From: Pseudomonadota bacterium
GTDB lineage: Bacteria; Pseudomonadota; Alphaproteobacteria; Acetobacterales; Acetobacteraceae
NCBI GenBank assembly: GCA_021808205.1
Contig: JAKBCD010000011.1
Span: 1 to 12,521, forward strand
Reading direction: 5' to 3'
DNA: 12,521 bases
Shown here: piece after piece, positions 8,266 to 12,521 of the stretch
Position numbering within the stretch: position 1 is the stretch's first letter
How the letters are laid out: every line of letters begins with the position of its first letter
Made by a program: the position numbers and the translations under genes
Notes under the pieces: generated by a model
What the model saw: only the letters and a program-made list of their open reading frames with translations
Databases searched by the model: none
What the model was told of the DNA's origin: nothing

Positions 8266-8990
8266 AGCGCCTCGCTGCGGACGATATGCAGGAACACGTC
8301 TTCCATATCTTCGCGCCCATACCGGGCGATCAGCTCTGCCGGTGTGCCCCTATCCGCCATGCGGCCCTGCTTCATCATCACGACCTCGTCGCACAGCCGC
8401 TCCACCTCCGCCATGTTGTGGGAGGCGAGCAGAATGGCCGCATTTGTTTCGCGCCGATAATCCTCAAGTGCGGTGCGCACATAATCGCCGGTATCGGGGT
8501 CCAGGCTGGCGGTCGGCTCGTCCAGCAATAAAAGCTCTGGCTGGTTGAGGAAGGATTTTGCCAGCGCCACGCGGGTTTTTTGCCCGGCTGAAAGCTCGCC
8601 TGCCGCGCGGTTCAACAATGCGGTGAGTTTGAACTGCTCGGCAAGCTGGCCAATGCGCGCCTTCAGCTTCGGCACATTATAAAGATGCCCATACACTTCC
8701 AGATTTTCCCGCACGGTAAGCCGGGCGGGCAGCGAGATGTAAGGTGAGGAAAAATTCATCCGCGCCAAGGCGGCGAAGCGGTGTGTCGCCATGTCGTGGC
8801 CCAGCACGGTGATCCGGCCGGAGGTGGGTACGAGCAATCCCAGCAGCATGGAGATGGTGGTGGTCTTGCCAGCGCCATTGCCACCCAGCAGGCCCAGAAT
8901 CCGCCCGCGCGCCAGCGAGAAAGAGAGATCATCCACCGCCAGCGTCTCCGGGTAACGCTTGGTCAGGTTTTCCACGCGGATGGCTTCCAT
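8262..8990 (-). CDS. ABC transporter ATP-binding protein (ABC-2 exporter type)
   Basis: 242-residue ATPase that powers the permease encoded next to it. Walker A is GGNGAGKT (36-43), with Gly in place of the common Pro. The signature is LSAGQ (133-137), Walker B LLLLDE (153-158), the D-loop SLD (162-164) and the switch histidine H191 in ASHNMAEVERLCDE. The usual Q-loop glutamine is missing: the segment reads MNFSSPYISLPARLTVRENL, a form I recall from a subgroup of ABC-2 ATPases. I chose ATG 8990 because the fold begins at once (EAIRVENLTKRYP) and a GGGGAAG ribosome site precedes it. A GTG at 9044 would add 18 residues of unlike character. It is the first gene of the four-gene unit and is divergent from hemW. 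Confidence 0.92.
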   Translation of the reverse strand: MEAIRVENLTKRYPETLAVDDLSFSLARGRILGLLGGNGAGKTTTISMLLGLLVPTSGRITVLGHDMATHRFAALARMNFSSPYISLPARLTVRENLEVYGHLYNVPKLKARIGQLAEQFKLTALLNRAAGELSAGQKTRVALAKSFLNQPELLLLDEPTASLDPDTGDYVRTALEDYRRETNAAILLASHNMAEVERLCDEVVMMKQGRMADRGTPAELIARYGREDMEDVFLHIVRSEAL

Positions 8991-9073
8991 GCTTCCCCGG
9001 ATAAGCGGGCCAGGCGCGCCTGCCAAGTCATGGCTGGCTGGCACCTGACTGGCACTGGGCGCGTATCGGGTTT
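8991..9073. other. Divergent intergenic region between the ABC operon and hemW
   Basis: About 83 bases must hold promoters for both directions. I can see a perfect 12-base palindrome, CAGGCGCGCCTG (9011-9022), and repeated TGGC units (about 9031-9056). I could not recognise convincing -35/-10 pairs or a known operator. Confidence 0.4.
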
Positions 9074-10234
9074 ATGCCGGGCCGCATGGATGCACTGGCG
9101 CTTTATTTTCACTGGCCCTTCTGCCTGGCCAAATGCCCGTATTGCGACTTTAATTCCCATGTGCGCGAGCGCCTGCCTCAGGCGGAAATGCTTTCCGCCC
9201 TGCGCGCGGAATTGACCTTCGAGGCCGCAAGGCTCGCCCCCCGGCGAGTCACCTCAATCTTTTTTGGCGGTGGCACGCCGAGCCTGATGGACCCAGAAAG
9301 TGTGGCCACGCTGATAGACGACGTGGCCCGGCTGTTCGAGTTGGAGCGGAACGCAGAAATTACCTTGGAGGCCAATCCCACCAGCGTCGAGGCGGAAAAA
9401 TTTTCCACCTACCGTGCGGCGGGGGTGAACCGGGTTTCCATCGGCGTGCAGAGCTTCGATGAACAGGCGCTGCGGTTTTTGGGCCGCCAGCATAGCGCCG
9501 CGCAGGCCATCGCCGCGGTTCAATTAGGCGCGTCTATCTTTCCGCGTATATCGTTCGATTTGATTTATGCATTACCGGGCCAAACCCAGGCCGCTTGGCG
9601 CGAGGAGCTGCGCCGGGCATTGGACTTGGCGGCCGATCATCTCTCACTTTACCAGCTCACCATCGAGGATGGGACAAAATTCGCCACCCTGCACGCGCGC
9701 GGTGAGTTCATCCTGCCGGATGCGGACGAGGCCGAGGCGCTTTACGACATCACGGCTGAAGAGGCGGCGCGCCACGGGCTTCAACACTACGAGGTTTCCA
9801 ATTACGCCAAACCGGGTGGGGAGAGCCGCCACAACCTTACCTATTGGCGCTATGGCGATTATGCGGGCATTGGCCCTGGCGCGCATGGGCGGATTACGCT
9901 TGGAGGCAGGCTGCTCGCCACCACCCGCCACCGGGCTCCGGAAGCCTGGATAGAGCGGGTTGCCGCTCACGGCCATGGCAGCACTCTGGAAGAGGAAATT
10001 CCCGCCGAGGACCGCGCCCGGGAGGCGCTGATCATGGGCTTGCGGCTGCAAGAAGGTATTTCCGTGCCCTATTTCGCTGCCCGCACCGGCATGGCGCTGA
10101 TGAATGCGATTGAGCCGGACATTCTGGAACAATGTATCGCCGAGGGGTATCTTAGCCTCTCTGCGGAGCGCCTGGCCGCCACCGCGCAAGGGACCAAAAG
10201 GCTGGACGCATTGCTGCCGGCCTTGTGCAGATAG
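9074..10234 (+). CDS. hemW: Radical SAM family haem chaperone / coproporphyrinogen oxidase-like protein HemW
   Basis: 386-residue radical-SAM protein. The [4Fe-4S]-binding cysteines are C17, C21 and C24 in HWPFCLAKCPYCDFNSH, followed by the SAM-binding GGGTP at 65-69, LEANPTSVE, GVNRVSIGVQSF and the hallmark GDYAGIGPGAHGR. The short N-terminus and the DFNSH after the cysteines point to HemW rather than true HemN, which is longer. HemW proteins bind haem and are thought to deliver it; many genomes label them oxygen-independent coproporphyrinogen oxidases. ATG 9074 and ATG 9086 are both plausible starts and neither has a strong ribosome site; the earlier one is reported. thrC follows after 30 bases, probably in the same transcript. 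Confidence 0.93.
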   Translation: MPGRMDALALYFHWPFCLAKCPYCDFNSHVRERLPQAEMLSALRAELTFEAARLAPRRVTSIFFGGGTPSLMDPESVATLIDDVARLFELERNAEITLEANPTSVEAEKFSTYRAAGVNRVSIGVQSFDEQALRFLGRQHSAAQAIAAVQLGASIFPRISFDLIYALPGQTQAAWREELRRALDLAADHLSLYQLTIEDGTKFATLHARGEFILPDADEAEALYDITAEEAARHGLQHYEVSNYAKPGGESRHNLTYWRYGDYAGIGPGAHGRITLGGRLLATTRHRAPEAWIERVAAHGHGSTLEEEIPAEDRAREALIMGLRLQEGISVPYFAARTGMALMNAIEPDILEQCIAEGYLSLSAERLAATAQGTKRLDALLPALCR

Positions 10235-10264
10235 TATAGGCGGGGCCGGAATAAGGGATTTTCG

Positions 10265-11668
10265 ATGCGCTATGTTTCGACGCGGGGACAGGCCCCGGAG
10301 ATGGATTTCGCCGGGGTGCTGCTGGCGGGCCTCGCCAGTGATGGCGGGCTTTACATGCCTGCCACCTGGCCGCGCTTTTCTGCGGATGCGCTGAAAGCCC
10401 TGCGCGGGCTGCCATACCCAGAGCTGGCGGCGAAAATTATCGCGCCATTTACGGCGGGCAGCATCACCGAAGCCGAGCTGCTGGAGATGTGCCACCAGGC
10501 CTATGCGGGCTTTGCGCATAAAGCCATCGTGCCGCTGGTGCAGGTGGACACCAACCTCTACGCGCTGGAATTGTTCCACGGCCCCACACTGGCGTTCAAG
10601 GACATGGCGCTGCAGCTGGTGGGGCATTTGTTCGAGCATGTTTTGGCCAAGCGCGGCGAGAAGGTGCGGATTGTGGGGGCAACCTCCGGCGATACCGGGT
10701 CAGCGGCCATTGAGGCTGTGGCGGGGCGGAAGAATATCGACATCACCATTCTGCACCCCGAGGGCAAAACCTCCGAGGTGCAGCGCCGCCAGATGACCAG
10801 TGTGAAGGCCGATAACGTGCTGAACATCGCCGTTGCGGGCAATTTCGACGATTGCCAGGATCTGGTGAAGGCGATGTTCGCGGATGTGCCGTTCCGAACG
10901 GAGATGAACCTCTCGGCTGTGAATTCCATCAATTTCGCCCGTATCGCCGCGCAGATTCCCTATTATGTTTATGCCGCGCTGAATTTGGGAGCGCCGGAGC
11001 GCGAGGTGGCGGTTGCCGTGCCCACCGGCAATTTCGGCAATATATTGGCGGCCTGGGCGGGCAAGCAGATGGGCTTGCCGATTGCCAAATTCATCGTGGC
11101 GAGCAACCGCAACGATATTCTGAGCCGGTTTTTGGCCAGCAATGATATGTCCGTTAAGGCCGTGGAGGCGAGTCTCTCGCCGTCGATGGATATTGGCGTC
11201 AGCTCTAATTTCGAGCGGCTATTGTTCGAATTTTTGGACCGGGACGCGGCACTGACGGCGCAAACCATGGCGGATTTCCGCCGCACCGGCAAAATGACCG
11301 TTGCCGGGCCGGTTTGGCAGGCCATCCGTGAACAATTCCAGGGTTACCGGCTGGATGACGAGGATACGCTGAAGGAAATCGCCCGGTTCTGGCGGGAAAG
11401 CGCGTATCTGGCGGACCCGCATACCGTGATCGGCCTGGCCGCCGGGCGGGATTGCGGGCCGGTGGGGCTGCCAGTGATTGCCGCCGCTACCGCGCACCCG
11501 GCCAAATTCCCGGATGCCATCGAAAAAGCCGTGGGCGTGCGCCCACCCCTACCGCCGCATCTTTCCGACCTATATGACAGAAAAGAGACTTTCACCCGCG
11601 CCCCGGCCGATCTCATTGCGATCGAAACACTGGTGCGGAATTTTGCGAACAGGAACAAAAATGCCTGA
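10265..11668 (+). CDS. thrC: Threonine synthase
   Basis: PLP enzyme that converts O-phosphohomoserine to threonine and phosphate. The 467 residues fit the long bacterial/fungal class of ThrC. The N-terminal domain starts MRYVSTRGQAPEMDFAGVLL and contains LASDGGLYMP. The PLP lysine is K112 in FHGPTLAFKDMALQL. Cofactor contacts are the SGDTG loop (141-145) and PTGNFGN (253-259). AAGGG lies about seven bases before the ATG. A weak promoter could sit at the end of hemW (TTGCTG at 10211, TATAGG at 10235), but co-transcription with hemW is simpler. The stop codon falls eight bases into the next gene, so the M16 peptidase is probably translationally coupled. Threonine also feeds isoleucine synthesis through the ilvBN enzyme encoded at the other end of the window, although the genes are not linked in an operon. 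Confidence 0.97.
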   Translation: MRYVSTRGQAPEMDFAGVLLAGLASDGGLYMPATWPRFSADALKALRGLPYPELAAKIIAPFTAGSITEAELLEMCHQAYAGFAHKAIVPLVQVDTNLYALELFHGPTLAFKDMALQLVGHLFEHVLAKRGEKVRIVGATSGDTGSAAIEAVAGRKNIDITILHPEGKTSEVQRRQMTSVKADNVLNIAVAGNFDDCQDLVKAMFADVPFRTEMNLSAVNSINFARIAAQIPYYVYAALNLGAPEREVAVAVPTGNFGNILAAWAGKQMGLPIAKFIVASNRNDILSRFLASNDMSVKAVEASLSPSMDIGVSSNFERLLFEFLDRDAALTAQTMADFRRTGKMTVAGPVWQAIREQFQGYRLDDEDTLKEIARFWRESAYLADPHTVIGLAAGRDCGPVGLPVIAAATAHPAKFPDAIEKAVGVRPPLPPHLSDLYDRKETFTRAPADLIAIETLVRNFANRNKNA

Positions 11669-12521
11669 ACAGGTTTCCATTACCACGCTGCCTTCCGGCC
11701 TTGTTGTGCTCACCGAGCGCATGGAACGGGTGGAGACAGTGTCTTTCGGCGCTTATGTGGGCGCTGGCACCCGCCACGAAACCGCCGCCGAGAACGGCGT
11801 GGCGCATTTTCTGGAACACATGGCCTTCAAGGGCACGGAGCGGCGCTCCGCCGCGGATATCGCCGAGGCGATCGAGAATGTCGGCGGGCATATCAACGCC
11901 TATACCTCCCGCGAGCAGACGGCTTATTATGTGAAGCTGTTGAAGGAAGATCTGGCCCTGGGGGCGGACATCATCGGCGATATTCTCTGCCATTCCAGCT
12001 TTGAGCCGGAAGAGCTGGAGCGCGAACGGGGCGTGATATTGCAGGAGATCGGCCAAGCGAACGACACGCCGGACGACATTATTTTCGATCATTTCCAGAC
12101 CGCCGCCTATCCCAGCCAGCCGATGGGCCGGCCGGTGCTGGGCACCGAGCAGATTATCCGCGGCATGAAACGCGAGGCGCTGCCAGGCTTTATGAGCCAG
12201 CATTACACGCCGGATAATATGGTGATCGCGGCTTCGGGCAATTTGTATCACGAGCAGGTGGTGGAGCTGGCGGCGAAGCATTTTGCTGATCTGTCCCATG
12301 CCGAGCGCCACGCGCCGATGGCCGCCGATTATATGGGCGGTGAATATCGGGAGCTGCGGGATTTGGACCAGGCGCATATCGTGCTGGGCTTTAATTCCCC
12401 CGGTTATGGCGAGGCGGATTATTACCCGGCCATGCTGCTTTCCACTCTGCTGGGGGGTGGGATGTCTTCCCGGCTGTTCCAGGAAATCCGGGAGAAGCGG
12501 GGGTTGGTTTATTCCATCTAT
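11661..12521 (+). CDS. M16 family zinc metallopeptidase (processing-peptidase-like), 3' end beyond the window
   Basis: 287 codons are visible of a gene that runs off the right edge; single-domain relatives are about 420 residues. It resembles mitochondrial processing peptidase beta and bacterial PqqL/YmxG-type proteins. The inverted zinc motif HFLEH gives H49, the catalytic E52 and H53, and the third ligand is E129 in ERGVILQEIGQ, 76 residues on, which is the family spacing. Other family signs are GVAHFLEHMAFKGT, GGHINAYTSREQTAYYV, and GGGMSSRLFQEIREKRGLVY at the edge. So it should be an active peptidase, not an inactive alpha-type partner. Its ATG lies inside the end of thrC, with an eight-base overlap; AGGAA precedes it. 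Cytoplasmic or periplasmic location cannot be decided: no signal peptide is seen. Confidence 0.93.
   Translation, partial: MPEQVSITTLPSGLVVLTERMERVETVSFGAYVGAGTRHETAAENGVAHFLEHMAFKGTERRSAADIAEAIENVGGHINAYTSREQTAYYVKLLKEDLALGADIIGDILCHSSFEPEELERERGVILQEIGQANDTPDDIIFDHFQTAAYPSQPMGRPVLGTEQIIRGMKREALPGFMSQHYTPDNMVIAASGNLYHEQVVELAAKHFADLSHAERHAPMAADYMGGEYRELRDLDQAHIVLGFNSPGYGEADYYPAMLLSTLLGGGMSSRLFQEIREKRGLVYSIY

Noticed and set aside
8991..9044. GTG at 9044 as the start of the ABC ATPase, adding 18 residues
   Set aside because: The extra residues do not resemble the family and would swallow most of the divergent promoter region with hemW; ATG 8990 has a better ribosome site and fits the family N-terminus.
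9644..10639. Long minus-strand open frame of 331 codons across hemW and the start of thrC
   Set aside because: It is opposite two well-supported genes, rich in Arg, Gln and His, and has no known motif; a shadow of high-GC coding DNA.

Overview
This window looks like an ordinary core segment of an alphaproteobacterial chromosome. It is high in GC and densely packed, with genes that abut or overlap by a few bases. The gene content and order (miaA-ilvB-ilvN on one strand, serB divergent to them, and hemW-thrC-M16 protease) suggest an acetic-acid-bacterium relative (Acetobacteraceae, perhaps Acidocella- or Acidiphilium-like). That placement rests on remembered synteny and protein character, not on a search. 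I see no transposase, integrase, CRISPR array, tRNA, rRNA or toxin-antitoxin pair. I did not find a convincing undescribed multi-gene system, and I say so rather than force one.

Left block, positions 1-3022, minus strand: miaA (tRNA A37 dimethylallyltransferase), ilvB and the start of ilvN (acetolactate synthase large and small subunits) form a probable operon running out of the left edge. ilvB and ilvN share one base of a TGATG junction. Next block, 3000-4998, plus strand: serB (phosphoserine phosphatase) is followed after one base by frmA (glutathione-dependent formaldehyde dehydrogenase / S-nitrosoglutathione reductase), and the unit ends in a strong intrinsic terminator. The 5' ends of miaA and serB overlap, so each gene's promoter must lie inside the other's coding sequence.

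Middle, 5059-5993: a single gene encodes an exported, Met/Gly/Trp-rich Spy/CpxP-like (LTXXQ) protein. A TTGA-N6-TCAA palindrome typical of FNR/FixK-family regulators lies upstream. Its roughly 200-base 3' flank holds two strong hairpins and then a bidirectional terminator shared with the convergent operon.

Right-middle, 5994-8990, minus strand: four tightly coupled genes encode an ABC-2 ATPase, its permease, a histidine phosphatase and an exported SYLF-domain protein. The junctions are a 4-base overlap, a 2-base gap and a 4-base overlap, so they are probably co-expressed and may serve one envelope-related function. The transported substrate cannot be told from sequence.

Right block, 9074-12521, plus strand: hemW (radical-SAM protein of haem metabolism), thrC (threonine synthase) and an M16 zinc peptidase cut by the window edge. 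thrC and the peptidase gene overlap by 8 bases. Together the core genes cover branched-chain, serine and threonine synthesis, formaldehyde/nitrosothiol detoxification, tRNA modification and haem handling. The accessory interest lies in the Spy-like gene with its flanks and in the four-gene ABC/phosphatase/SYLF cluster.
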